The position numbers and the translations under genes are program-made. Positions 25,926 to 34,853 of a stretch of 64,000 nucleotides of DNA are shown here, piece after piece. The first letter of the stretch is position 1. Every line of letters starts with the position of its first letter. The notes beneath the pieces are model-generated. The model did no database searches and was not told the DNA's origin. It saw only the letters and a list, made by a program, of their open reading frames with translations. The DNA comes from Hypericibacter sp049323455. GTDB lineage: Bacteria; Pseudomonadota; Alphaproteobacteria; Dongiales; Dongiaceae. The stretch spans positions 62,001 through 126,000 of the forward strand of contig JBMONF010000008.1 of the NCBI GenBank assembly GCA_049323455.1. The letters are read 5' to 3'.

Positions 25926-27140
25926 TCAGCCGCCTCGGGACAGCCAGCTGCCGATGGTCTCGAGCGCGCGCAGGGTCTCGACCACCACCTCCGGCATGGT
26001 CGGCTTGGGCCAGGTCGAGAGCTTGACCGCCACCATCTCGTTCGGCGGATCGACATAGATCATTTGGCCGAAGATGCCGCGGGCGAGTTGCACGCCGGTC
26101 GAGACGTCCTTTACCCACCACTGGTGGGAATAGGCGCCTTTGGGCATCTGGCTTCTGTAAGGCTCGTCGCGGAACTTGGTCCGATCGCCGCGGCGGGTGC
26201 GGCGCACCCACTCGCCCGGCACGATCTGGCGCCCGGCGAAGAGCCCCATATCCAGATGCATCTGGCCGAAACGCGCGAAGTCGCGCAAGGACGCGCAGAA
26301 ACCGCCATCGGCCAGCGCCGAGCCGACCTTGTCGAGCGCGTAATAGGCGTCGTGCTCGGTCCCGAGCTTCGACCAGAGCCGGTCCGACAGCAGCTCGGCC
26401 AGATGCATGCCGGTGGTCCGCTCCATGATCCAGCCGAGCAGATCGGTATCGGCCGAGCGGTAGGTGAATTTCTCGCCATGCGGCCGATCCGGTTCGATGG
26501 CGAGGATCATGTCGTAGAGCGAGATCGCATCGTCGGGCCGGCGCGGCGGCTTCCAGCCGCAGGCAATGTCGATCTTCGCCGCATCGGAGTCCGGGTCGTA
26601 GTAATCCTCGACGAAGCGCACGCCCGTCTGCATGTCGAGCAGCTGTTGCAGCGTCGCGCCGGCATAGCCGGTGCGAGCGAGCTCGGGAATGTAGGTCTCG
26701 ACGCGCACGGCCGGATCGAGTCGGCCCTCGGCCACCAGGATGCCGCAAAGATCGCCCGCCACCGACTTCGACACCGACATGGCGAGATGCGGGTCCTCGG
26801 GGCCAAGCCCGTTGAAGTAGCGCTCATAGACGACGCGACCGCGATGCAAGACGATGAAGCCGTTGCTGTGGCTCGCCTCGAGGAAATCGAGGAGCGTGGC
26901 GGGCGAGCCGTCGGCTTTCGCCAGCGGCAACCGATCGAGGTCCTGCGGCGCGCGCATCAACTCGGCGGCCGGCCCCTTCCCACGCGCGACCGGCGCCGTC
27001 GGGAAGAGCCGACGCATATTGCGGAAGGACCAGGCGGCGCGGCCGGGCTGGTCCCAATTGAGCGCCGTGATGCGATCCTCGAGCTTCGGCGGAAAGCCCC
27101 GCATGACCCGCTCTTCCTTCGGCATTCCTTGGCTTGTCAT
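25926..27140 (-). CDS. Serine hydrolase, beta-lactamase/NylB-like
   Basis: A 404-residue protein of the class C beta-lactamase / 6-aminohexanoate-dimer hydrolase fold. The nucleophile motif SxxK is SVSK in LAMSVSKSVAGDLCG, the Tyr motif is YRSADTDLLG (as the YxS/N element of NylB-type enzymes), and DFARFGQMHLDMG plus the C-terminal IFGQMIYVDP strand complete the fold. No signal peptide, so cytoplasmic. Such enzymes cleave amides or esters (for example nylon oligomers); the natural substrate is unknown and it need not act on beta-lactams. The ATG at 27140 has a good site (AGGGGAAG). Confidence 0.88.
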   Translation of the reverse strand: MTSQGMPKEERVMRGFPPKLEDRITALNWDQPGRAAWSFRNMRRLFPTAPVARGKGPAAELMRAPQDLDRLPLAKADGSPATLLDFLEASHSNGFIVLHRGRVVYERYFNGLGPEDPHLAMSVSKSVAGDLCGILVAEGRLDPAVRVETYIPELARTGYAGATLQQLLDMQTGVRFVEDYYDPDSDAAKIDIACGWKPPRRPDDAISLYDMILAIEPDRPHGEKFTYRSADTDLLGWIMERTTGMHLAELLSDRLWSKLGTEHDAYYALDKVGSALADGGFCASLRDFARFGQMHLDMGLFAGRQIVPGEWVRRTRRGDRTKFRDEPYRSQMPKGAYSHQWWVKDVSTGVQLARGIFGQMIYVDPPNEMVAVKLSTWPKPTMPEVVVETLRALETIGSWLSRGG

Positions 27141-27204
27141 TCTCTTCCCCTCGGTCCTTGAATGGGCCGGATGCTAGCGGGGAAACAGCCTGGAGGTCAC
27201 GGGG

Positions 27205-28062
27205 ATGGCGGGATCGAAGGCGGTCGGGGTCGGCAACAAAGCGGGCCGACCGGCCGCGCGCCCTGGTCAGGCACCGGGCTCGGATAAGGCGCCCCGCCGG
27301 CAGGCGGTACAGCGCGGGCAGGCCTTCGTGGGCAGCTCGGGCTGGAGCTACGACCACTGGGTCGGCCTCGTCTATCCCGAGCGCGCCAAGCCGCGCGACT
27401 GGCTCGCGCATTACGCCAAGCGCCTCGGCACGGTCGAGATCAATGCCAGCTTCTATCACCTGCCGAAGCCCGAGATGCTCGAGGGCTGGGCCGAGCGCAC
27501 GCCGGCCGGCTTCCGGTTCGCGGTCAAGGCCTGGCGGCGCATCACCCATTACCGACGCCTCGTCGACTGTGCCGAGCCCTTGACGGTCTTCATCGAGCGC
27601 GTGGCGGCACTCGGCCCCAAGCTCGGGCCGGTGCTGTTCCAACTGCCGCCGCGCTTCGGCCTCGATCTCGACCGGCTGACGGCCTTTCTCGCGCTGCTGC
27701 CCGAGGACCGGCGCTTCGCCTTCGAGTTCCGCGACCCGAGCTGGCATGTCGAGCCCGTCTATCGGGCGCTCGCGGCCAAGAACGCCGCCTTCTGCCCGTT
27801 CCAGCTGGGCAAGCTCGCGGGTCCCCGCGTCGTGACCGCAGACTTCGTCTATGTGCGGCTGCACGGCCCCAAGGCGCGCTATCGCGGCGATTACAGCAAA
27901 GCGGCGCTGGCCGGGTGGGCGAAGTGGCTCCGAACGCAGATGAAGGCGGGATACGACACTTACGTCTATTTCGACAACACCGACGAAGCCGATTATGCGG
28001 TGCGCGACGCCGAGCGGCTGGCCGCGATGCTGGCCGAGCCCTCGCGCAAGCGTCGCGCCTGA
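27205..28062 (+). CDS. DUF72-family protein (YecE-like)
   Basis: A 285-residue protein of the DUF72 TIM-barrel family. Diagnostic stretches are FVGSSGWSYDHWVGLVYPE, VEINASFYHLPKPEMLEGWAERTPAGFRFAVKA, VLFQLPPRFG, RFAFEFRDPSW and the C-terminal YDTYVYFDNTDEADYAVRDA. About 35 basic and Gly/Ala-rich residues precede the domain. Function is unknown despite wide distribution. The ATG has GGAGG 9 bases upstream. It converges with the DUF2905 gene (16 bases between stops). Confidence 0.9.
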   Translation: MAGSKAVGVGNKAGRPAARPGQAPGSDKAPRRQAVQRGQAFVGSSGWSYDHWVGLVYPERAKPRDWLAHYAKRLGTVEINASFYHLPKPEMLEGWAERTPAGFRFAVKAWRRITHYRRLVDCAEPLTVFIERVAALGPKLGPVLFQLPPRFGLDLDRLTAFLALLPEDRRFAFEFRDPSWHVEPVYRALAAKNAAFCPFQLGKLAGPRVVTADFVYVRLHGPKARYRGDYSKAALAGWAKWLRTQMKAGYDTYVYFDNTDEADYAVRDAERLAAMLAEPSRKRRA

Positions 28063-28078
28063 AGCCGCCCTCGGGGCC

Positions 28079-28279
28079 TCAGCGGTTGAGGAGCCAGAGC
28101 ACCAGGCTCACCACCGCACTCACCAGCAGCGAGGTCGCCAGGGGCACGTAAAGGCGGAAGTTCTCGCGCTCGATCACGATGTCGCCCGGCAGGCGGCCGA
28201 GCCCGAGCCGCTGCAGAAGCGGCCAAAGCAGGCCCGCCAGGACCAGAACGATGCCGAGCGTGACGAGAAAGCGCGACAT
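28079..28279 (-). CDS. DUF2905 small membrane protein
   Basis: A 66-residue protein: membrane segment LVTLGIVLVLAGLLWPLLQR, the conserved loop GLGRLPGDIVIERENFRLYVPLAT, and second segment SLLVSAVVSLVLWLLNR. This pattern is that of DUF2905, a family of two-segment inner-membrane proteins without a known role. The start at 28279 is chosen because the family always begins a few residues before the first segment. Confidence 0.85.
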   Translation of the reverse strand: MSRFLVTLGIVLVLAGLLWPLLQRLGLGRLPGDIVIERENFRLYVPLATSLLVSAVVSLVLWLLNR

Positions 28280-28460
28280 GGCGGAGCCTTGCACGGATAC
28301 CGACCCGGTCAAAGGTAGGCGCGCGATCCTCTCGGCGGAAGGGCGCGCCCCAGGGCGCTTGAAGGCGGCGCGCGCCATGCCCATTTTCGCTCAAGGGACT
28401 CGAGCGCGAGCGCCGCGCCGCCTGCAACGCTTACGCCGCCACCCGCGCGGCACCCATCGA

Positions 28461-29567
28461 ATGAGCCACCGGACGAAGAACGACGAGCCCTTGACCGGCT
28501 TTCCTGGCCGCTTCTGGCATCGCTTGGAGGATGGCCGCATCCAGTGCGACCTCTGCCCGCGCTTCTGCAAGCTGCGCGCCGGTCAGCGCGGCTTGTGCTT
28601 CGTGCGCGGCTCGGATGGCGAGCGCATGGTGCATACGACCTATGGGCGCTCGAGCGGGTTCTGCATCGATCCGATCGAGAAGAAGCCGCTCAACCATTTC
28701 CTGCCCGGCACGTCCGTGCTGTCCTTCGGCACGGCCGGCTGCAACCTCGCCTGCAAGTTCTGCCAGAACTGGGACATCAGCAAGTCGCGCGAATTCGACC
28801 GCCTGATGGATCAGGCGGCGCCCGAAACCATCGCGCGCGCGGCCAAGGCCTTCGACTGCCGCTCCGTCGCCTTCACCTATAATGACCCGATCGTCTTCCA
28901 CGAATATGCGGTGGACGTGGCCGCCGCCTGCCGGGCCGAAGGCATCAAGGCGGTGGCGGTGACGGCCGGCTATGTCACGCTCGAGCCGCGCGCCGAGTTC
29001 TACCGCGCCATGGACGCCGCCAATATCGATCTCAAGGGCTTCACCGAGCGCTTCTATCGCGACATTTGCGGCGGCGAGCTCGAGGCGGTGAAGGAGACGC
29101 TGGTCTATGTCCGTCGCGAAACCGATGTCTGGCTCGAGATCACCACCCTGCTGATCCCCGGCGAGAACGATTCCGATGCCGAGATCGACGCCCTTACCCG
29201 CTGGATCGCCGAGGCGCTCGGGCCCGACGTGCCGATCCACTTCACGGCGTTTCATCCCGATTGGCGCATGAGGGACCGGCCGCCCACGCCGCCCGCGACC
29301 CTCATGCGCGCGCGCCATATCGCCCAGGCCAACGGCCTCGTTCACGTCTATACGGGCAATGTTTACGACCCCGAGGGACAGAGCACTTACTGCCCGGGCT
29401 GCGGCGCCGTCGTGATCGGTCGGGACGGCTACATCGTCACGGATTGGCGGCTGAAAGACGGCGCCTGCGCCGATTGCGGCCATCCGATCCCGGGCCGGTT
29501 CGAGCCGCGACCCGGCCGCTGGGGCGCCCGTCGCCAGACGGTGCGGCTCGCGGCCTTCGCAGCTTGA
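28461..29567 (+). CDS. amrS: AmmeMemoRadiSam-system radical SAM enzyme
   Basis: A 368-residue radical SAM protein with the cluster motif CNLACKFC (Cys94, Cys98, Cys101) followed by QNWDIS, which is typical of AmrS. The N-terminus has a second Cys cluster (CDLCPRFCKLRAGQRGLC, residues 29-46) and the C-terminus a zinc-ribbon-like pair (CPGCG, CADCG). The name reflects co-occurrence with MEMO1 and AMMECR1 homologues; neither is in this window. The modification it performs is unknown. The ribosome site is weak, and I set the start at the ATG at 28461 because the family's first conserved Cys block follows about 28 residues later. Confidence 0.88.
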   Translation: MSHRTKNDEPLTGFPGRFWHRLEDGRIQCDLCPRFCKLRAGQRGLCFVRGSDGERMVHTTYGRSSGFCIDPIEKKPLNHFLPGTSVLSFGTAGCNLACKFCQNWDISKSREFDRLMDQAAPETIARAAKAFDCRSVAFTYNDPIVFHEYAVDVAAACRAEGIKAVAVTAGYVTLEPRAEFYRAMDAANIDLKGFTERFYRDICGGELEAVKETLVYVRRETDVWLEITTLLIPGENDSDAEIDALTRWIAEALGPDVPIHFTAFHPDWRMRDRPPTPPATLMRARHIAQANGLVHVYTGNVYDPEGQSTYCPGCGAVVIGRDGYIVTDWRLKDGACADCGHPIPGRFEPRPGRWGARRQTVRLAAFAA

Positions 29568-29706
29568 TCCCGTTCTCCCGCGGCCGGCGGACGCTCGAGA
29601 TCGGCGGACCGTCACGGCCCCGGGGAGGCGAATGCGCGACCTGAAGATGCTAAGGCAGCCGGGCGAAGCGATCGCCCGGCGCGGTGAAACCCTTCGTGCG
29701 GACGCG

Positions 29707-30087
29707 CTACTGGGTCGCCTGCTTGAGATAGGCGATCAGGTTCTCGAGCTCGTCTTCCTTCTTGATGCCGGCGAAGGCCATCTTGGTGCCCGGCACCATG
29801 GCCTTCGGGTCCGGCAGATACTTCTTGAGCGTATCCTCGTCCCAGACGATGCCGGAGTTCTTCATGGCGTCGGAATAGGCAAACCCCTCGACCGTGCCCG
29901 CCTTGCGGCCGAACAGCCCGTGCAGGGTGGGTCCGATCTTGTTCTTGCCCGCCTCGAGCGTGTGGCAGACCTTGCATTTGGCAAAAGCCTTCTCGCCAGC
30001 GGCGGCATCCCCGCCAGCGAGCGCGGGCGTGGCTGCAAACCCCGCCAGGGCGGCCGCCAAAGCGACCAGGCGAAAGCTGCGAAGCAT
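29707..30087 (-). CDS. Class I c-type cytochrome (c2/c550-like)
   Basis: A 126-residue periplasmic electron carrier. A signal peptide (LVALAAALAGFAATPALA, cleavage about residue 24) precedes GGDAAAGEKAFAKCKVCHTLEAG, with heme attachment at Cys38, Cys41 and axial His42; the sixth ligand is the Met in VPGTKMAFAG. FKCKVCH, GPTLHGLFGRKAG and YLPDPKAMVPGTKM are standard for soluble cytochromes c2. It could shuttle electrons from the bc1 complex to an oxidase or denitrification enzymes. The ATG at 30087 follows GAGGAG. Confidence 0.95.
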   Translation of the reverse strand: MLRSFRLVALAAALAGFAATPALAGGDAAAGEKAFAKCKVCHTLEAGKNKIGPTLHGLFGRKAGTVEGFAYSDAMKNSGIVWDEDTLKKYLPDPKAMVPGTKMAFAGIKKEDELENLIAYLKQATQ

Positions 30088-30307
30088 GGGCAGTTCTCCT
30101 CGAGCGTTGCGATCCATCGGGGCCGGCCGGAAAAAGCCGGCCGCCCCCTAAGCAGGTAGCAAATCGGGCGGCGATCGAACAGCCGTTCTTGATCGGGTTC
30201 CGCCTTGTGGGGGAGCATGGGGCGGCAATGCCACCACAAAGGCCCGGCGCTGCGACAACGCGCAGCAGGCTGTTTGGCCGCCATTTTTCGCGGGATCGGG
30301 ACCGGTC

Positions 30308-31375
30308 ATGACCGAGCAGGATGGAGCGGACGGGACCAGAGACGGCCGCGAAACGGCAGCCGAAGCCGAGGCGCCGACAGCCGCGGAGCATCCCTTCGCC
30401 CGCTTCCTGCGCACGGTGGGCCGCGGGCCCTCGCTCTCGCGGCCCCTCACCGTCGAGGAGGCCGAGCAAGCGATGAGCGCCATCCTGCGCGGACAGGCAG
30501 AGCCGGTTCAGATCGGCGCCCTGTTCCTGGTGCTGCGCTACCGCAAGGAGACGTCCGAGGAGCTGGCGGGCTTCACCCGCGCGGCGCGCGCCTGGTGGCC
30601 CGCCTTCGCCGCGCCGGCGGCCGATCTCGACTGGCCCTCCTATGCCGATCGCCACAAGCAGCTGCCCTATTTCCTGCTGTCGGCACTGCTGCTGGCCGAG
30701 ACGGGGCTCGGCGTGGCCATGCACGGGCTCGCCGGCACCGGCCCGGCGACGACGCCGGCCGTGCTGGCCGCGCTCGGCATCGAGCCGGCACGCTCGGTCG
30801 AGGACGCGGCCGAGCGGGTCCGTCGAAGGCGCTTCGCCTACTTGCCGCTGGACGCGTTCTGTCCGCCCTTGCTCCGCCTGTTCCAACTCCGGCCGGTCCT
30901 GGGCCTGCGCACGCCGGCCAACAGCTTCTGCCGCGAGCTCAATCCGTTGGGAGCACCCGCCCAGCTCCAGGGCGTGTTCCACCCGACCTATATCGCCACG
31001 CACCAGGCCGCGGCGCGCCTCCTGGGCCAGCCCAAGGCCGCCATCTTCAAGGGCGGCGGCGGCGAGGCGCAGATCAATCCCGAGAAGCCTTGCCGCATCG
31101 GCCTGGTCGAGGGCGAGAGTTTGGCCGAGGAAACCTGGCCGGCGCTCGCGCCGGGCCTCCGGCACCGCTGGCGCGAGGAGCCGCTCGACCCCGGGACCGT
31201 GGTCGCGCTGTGGCGCGGCGAGATCGAGGCGCCGGGCCCCGAGGCCGCCGTCATCGGCACGGCGGCGGTCGCCCTCAAGCTCGGCGGCCGCGCGCCATCG
31301 GCCGAGGCGGCGCTGACACAAGCCCGCGCCCTCTGGACGGCACGGCCCAAGAGCAAATACGGCCGGCGCCACTGA
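30308..31375 (+). CDS. TrpD2/YbiB-like glycosyltransferase-family protein
   Basis: A 355-residue relative of anthranilate phosphoribosyltransferase (N-terminal helical domain with LTVEEAEQAMSAILRGQAEPVQIGALFLVLRYRKE, then GVAMHGLAGTGPATTPAVLAAL). Instead of the TrpD GTGGD loop it has GLAGTG, and the second substrate site differs, as in TrpD2 (YbiB) proteins that bind nucleic acid and are not tryptophan enzymes. The C-terminal lobe has HPTYIATHQAAARLLGQPKAAIFKGGGGEAQINPEKPC. Such genes often sit by nitrate-assimilation genes, for reasons not known. It is divergent from the cytochrome c gene. Confidence 0.82.
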   Translation: MTEQDGADGTRDGRETAAEAEAPTAAEHPFARFLRTVGRGPSLSRPLTVEEAEQAMSAILRGQAEPVQIGALFLVLRYRKETSEELAGFTRAARAWWPAFAAPAADLDWPSYADRHKQLPYFLLSALLLAETGLGVAMHGLAGTGPATTPAVLAALGIEPARSVEDAAERVRRRRFAYLPLDAFCPPLLRLFQLRPVLGLRTPANSFCRELNPLGAPAQLQGVFHPTYIATHQAAARLLGQPKAAIFKGGGGEAQINPEKPCRIGLVEGESLAEETWPALAPGLRHRWREEPLDPGTVVALWRGEIEAPGPEAAVIGTAAVALKLGGRAPSAEAALTQARALWTARPKSKYGRRH

Positions 31376-31459
31376 CCCCGCGGATCAGATCATTGATCGG
31401 CCGAGAGCGGCTTGCTGCACCCTTACCCATTTTCATGTTGGGTGGAGCGCCCGCATCTC

Positions 31460-32392
31460 TCACCCGAACACGATGCCGTCCACGTCCGCCGCAATGAGTG
31501 TGCCGGCGCGCCCCTCGAGGATCGCGCGCGCATCTTCGAGCCGGCCGATTCCGGCAAGCCCGCTCGTGGCCGTCACGAACTCGCAAGCGGCCTCGACCTT
31601 GGGGCCCATCGAGCCGGCGGCGAAGCGCAAGGCGGAAAGCGCCTGCGGCGAGGCACGCCGGATCGCCTTGGCGTGCGGTGCGCCCCAGCCCTGATAGACC
31701 GCATCGACGTCGGTCAACATGAGAAAGGCGTCGGCGCCGAGTGCCCGGGCCAGGAGGCCGGCGGCCAAGTCCTTGTCGATCACCGCCTCGACCCCTTCCA
31801 GCCGGCCGTCCGGGCCGCGCGCCGCCGGAATGCCGCCGCCGCCGGCGCAGATCACAGTGGCACCCCGATCCGTCAGCGCCTCGATCGCGTCGAGCTCGAC
31901 GATGCGGCGGGGCCTGGGCGAAGCCACGACCCGGCGCCATTTGTCGCCGTCGAGCGCGATCGACCAGCCCTGCTGCTTGGCCAGCCGCTCGGCTTCCGCC
32001 TTCTCGTAGATGGGCCCGATCGGCTTGGTCGGATGGTGAAAGGCGGGATCGGCCGGATCGACCTCGACCTGGGTCAGGAGCGTGGCCAGCATCGGCGCCT
32101 CCGGCAGCGCGTTGCGCAATTCCTGCTCGATCAGATAGCCGATCATGCCCTCGGTCTCGGCATTGAGCAGATCGAGCGGATAGGCCTCCGCCGGCTTGTA
32201 AGCCAAGCCCTGCAACGCCAAGAGCCCCACCTGCGGCCCGTTGCCGTGCGAGATCACCAGCCGATGGCCGGCCCGTGCCACCTCCGCCAAGGCCGCCGCC
32301 GCGATCCTGGCGTTGGCGCGCTGGTTCTCGGCCGTCATCGGCTCGCCGCGCTTCAGGAGCGCGTTGCCACCGAGCGCCGCCACCACCCGCAT
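31460..32392 (-). CDS. arcC: Carbamate kinase
   Basis: A 310-residue enzyme converting carbamoyl phosphate plus ADP to ATP, CO2 and ammonia: the last, energy-yielding step of the arginine deiminase pathway. Signatures are VVAALGGNALLKRGEP at the N-terminus, VISHGNGPQVGLL, AIEALTDRGATVICAGGGGIPAA and VDGIVFG near the end. It is the last gene of arcDABC, 3 bases after arcB, so clearly in one operon. Confidence 0.97.
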   Translation of the reverse strand: MRVVAALGGNALLKRGEPMTAENQRANARIAAAALAEVARAGHRLVISHGNGPQVGLLALQGLAYKPAEAYPLDLLNAETEGMIGYLIEQELRNALPEAPMLATLLTQVEVDPADPAFHHPTKPIGPIYEKAEAERLAKQQGWSIALDGDKWRRVVASPRPRRIVELDAIEALTDRGATVICAGGGGIPAARGPDGRLEGVEAVIDKDLAAGLLARALGADAFLMLTDVDAVYQGWGAPHAKAIRRASPQALSALRFAAGSMGPKVEAACEFVTATSGLAGIGRLEDARAILEGRAGTLIAADVDGIVFG

Positions 32393-32395
32393 CGG

Positions 32396-33397
32396 TCAGT
32401 CTCCCAGGGTCGCGACCAGCACGGCCTTGATCGTGTGCATGCGGTTCTCGGCCTGGTCGAACACGATCGAGGCCTTCGATTCGAACACCTCGTCCGTCAC
32501 TTCCATGCAGTCGAGGCCGAATTTTTCGTAGATCTGCTCGCCGATCTTGGTCGCGCGATTGTGGAACGCCGGCAGGCAGTGCATGAACTTGGCGTGCGGA
32601 TTGCCGGTCCGCTCCATGACTTGGCGCGTGACGCGGTAGGGCCCGAGCAGCTTGATGCGCTCCGCCCAGACGGAATCGGGCTCGCCCATCGACACCCACA
32701 CGTCGGTGTAGACGAAGTCGCAGCCGGCGACGCCCTCGGCTACCTCCTCGGTGAGCGTGATGCGCGCACCGGTCTCGGCGGCGATGGCGCGGCAGCGCTC
32801 GACCAGCCCGGGCCGCGGCCAGCGCGACTCGGGGCCGATCAGGCGGATGTCCATGCCGATCTTGGCGGCACCCACCATCAGCGAATCGCCCATGTTGTTG
32901 CCCGCGTCGCCCATGAAGCAGAAGGTGATGTCGGAGAAATGCTTGTGGGTGAACTCCCGCATGGTCATGAAATCGGCCAGGATCTGGGTCGGGTGGAACT
33001 CGTCGGTGAGCCCGTTATAGACCGGCACGCCCGAGTAGCGGGCGAGCTCCTCGGCGATCGCCTGACCGAAGCCGCGATATTCGATGCCGTCATAGATGCG
33101 CCCCAGCACGCGCGCCGTGTCCTTCATCGATTCCTTGTGGCCGATCTGCGAGCCGCTCGGGCCCAGATAGGTCACACGCGCGCCCTGGTCGTAGGCCGCG
33201 ACCTCGAAGCCGGTGCGCGTGCGCGTCGAGCTCTTCTCGAAGATGAGGGCGATGTTCTTGCGGGAAAGCCGCGGCTGCTCGTAGCCGCCATATTTCGCGG
33301 CCTTGAGATCGGCCGCAAGCTTCAGCAGGAAGCGGATCTCGTCGGGCGACAAATCGAGCAGCGTCAGAAAGCTGCGGCCGCGCAGATTGACGGGCAT
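32396..33397 (-). CDS. arcB: Ornithine carbamoyltransferase, catabolic
   Basis: A 333-residue OTCase. The carbamoyl-phosphate loop STRTRTGFEVA is followed by GHKESMKDTARVLGR, the ornithine site appears as FMGDAGNNMGDSLM, and HCLPAFHN holds the conserved Cys-Leu-Pro. In this place between arcA and arcC it should run in the phosphorolytic, catabolic direction, making carbamoyl phosphate from citrulline. Start at 33397, with AAGGAGAA upstream. The 165-base gap to arcA carries an inverted repeat (GGTCGGG...CCCGACC) and no other gene. Confidence 0.96.
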   Translation of the reverse strand: MPVNLRGRSFLTLLDLSPDEIRFLLKLAADLKAAKYGGYEQPRLSRKNIALIFEKSSTRTRTGFEVAAYDQGARVTYLGPSGSQIGHKESMKDTARVLGRIYDGIEYRGFGQAIAEELARYSGVPVYNGLTDEFHPTQILADFMTMREFTHKHFSDITFCFMGDAGNNMGDSLMVGAAKIGMDIRLIGPESRWPRPGLVERCRAIAAETGARITLTEEVAEGVAGCDFVYTDVWVSMGEPDSVWAERIKLLGPYRVTRQVMERTGNPHAKFMHCLPAFHNRATKIGEQIYEKFGLDCMEVTDEVFESKASIVFDQAENRMHTIKAVLVATLGD

Positions 33398-33562
33398 GGC
33401 GAGTTCTCCTTCCTTTGTCCGCGACGCACTCCGATCCCGTTCCTTCGCCGGACCGGAAAAGGGTCGGGCTGGGAGTGTGGTGGCACGAAAAGACCCCATC
33501 CCGACCTTCTCCACCGCAAGCAGCGGCGAGAACATGCATTCGGGCCGCTGCCATGCTTGTCT

Positions 33563-34792
33563 TCATGCCGGGTCGCGCTCGAGCGGGCAGGTCATGCAAT
33601 GGCCGCCGCCGCGCCCGCGGCCCAGCTCGTTGCCGGCGATGGTGATGACCTCCACGCCCGCCTTGCGCAGCAGCGTGTTGGTGTAGACGTTGCGCTCGTA
33701 GGCCACGACCACGCCCGGCTCGATCGCCAGCAGATTGTTGCCGTCGTCCCACTGCTCGCGCTCGGCCTCGTAGGCGTCGCCGCCCGTGCCGATCGTGCGC
33801 AGCCTCTTGAGGCCCAGCGCCTTGGCCACGACCTTGACGAAGGGCTCGGTCTCCTCGCTGGCCTTGAGGGCGCCGCCCTTGCCGCCGGGCCTGAGGCTCA
33901 CGGCGCGGATGCGGTCCACCACCTCGGGATAGACGGTGGCGAGATCGCGGTCGCAGAGCGTGAAGACCGTGTCGAGATGCATGTAGGAACGCTCGCGCGG
34001 CAGCTGGCAGGCGATCACGCGCTCGGCCGCCCTGGCGCGGAACAGGGCCTGCGCGATCTGCTCCACGGCCTGGGGCGTGGTGCGCTCGCCCATGCCGATC
34101 AGCACCGTCTTGTTGCCGATCGGCATGACGTCGCCACCCTCGCAGGTGGCAAGTCCGTGATCGGCGTCCACGTCGCCCCACCAGATCGCGAAGCGCGCGC
34201 CCTTGAAGAGGGGGTGGAACTTGTAGATCGCCGCCATGTTGATCGTCTCGGGCCGGCGCGCGGGCCAGTACATGGGGTTCAAGGTCACGCCGCCATAGAT
34301 CCAGCAGGTGGTGTCGCGGGTGAAGAGCTGGTTGGGCACCGGCGCCAGCACGAAGTCCTGCGGCTCCAGCAGGCGGCCGAACAGCCCCTTGGGCGCGAAC
34401 GGCACCTCGGCGCGGTTGATGCCGCCGATCAGATGGTTCGACAGCTTCTCGGCGTCCATCTCCATGAGCCAGGCGAAGAGCTCGTCGGCGAAGCCGGGAC
34501 CGGCGCTGTTCCTGTTGACGCGGCGCTCGAGCAGCCACTGGCGCGCCTTGCGGTCGGCGACCGTCTCCTCGAGCAGCTTGCGCAAGAGCAGCACCTCGAC
34601 GCCGCGAAAGCGCATCGCGTCGACGAAGGCGTCGTGCTCGATGCGGGCCTGCTTGACCCAGAGCACGTCGTCGAACAGGAGCTGCTTGCAGTTGGAGGGC
34701 GTCAGCCGGCTCAAGGCGAGGCCGGGCCTGTCCACCAGGACGCGCCGGAGCTTGCCGACCTCCGAATGGACGCCAAACGCGGATTTGGCCAC
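33563..34792 (-). CDS. arcA: Arginine deiminase
   Basis: A 409-residue guanidino-modifying enzyme hydrolysing arginine to citrulline and ammonia. The first Asp motif is FTRDTTCWIYGGV, the His is in YMHLDTVFTLCD, and the nucleophilic Cys399 is in GRGGGHCMTCPL. Length compares with about 410-418 for the family. I take the GTG at 34792 as the start (VAKSAFGVHSEVGKLRRVLV is the usual beginning, and GGAGGCG lies upstream); the open frame extends 15 residues further. It follows arcD on the same strand. Confidence 0.97.
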   Translation of the reverse strand: MAKSAFGVHSEVGKLRRVLVDRPGLALSRLTPSNCKQLLFDDVLWVKQARIEHDAFVDAMRFRGVEVLLLRKLLEETVADRKARQWLLERRVNRNSAGPGFADELFAWLMEMDAEKLSNHLIGGINRAEVPFAPKGLFGRLLEPQDFVLAPVPNQLFTRDTTCWIYGGVTLNPMYWPARRPETINMAAIYKFHPLFKGARFAIWWGDVDADHGLATCEGGDVMPIGNKTVLIGMGERTTPQAVEQIAQALFRARAAERVIACQLPRERSYMHLDTVFTLCDRDLATVYPEVVDRIRAVSLRPGGKGGALKASEETEPFVKVVAKALGLKRLRTIGTGGDAYEAEREQWDDGNNLLAIEPGVVVAYERNVYTNTLLRKAGVEVITIAGNELGRGRGGGHCMTCPLERDPA

Positions 34793-34853
34793 CGGAACGC
34801 CTCCCGAACCTCCTCGATCCGTCGATCGCGCCGGCATCGCGAGCTTCCACGCC

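Noticed and set aside
30119..30148. Terminator upstream of the cytochrome c gene
   Set aside because: A GC hairpin with an A-rich loop exists, but it lies before the gene start and has no T run on the relevant strand.
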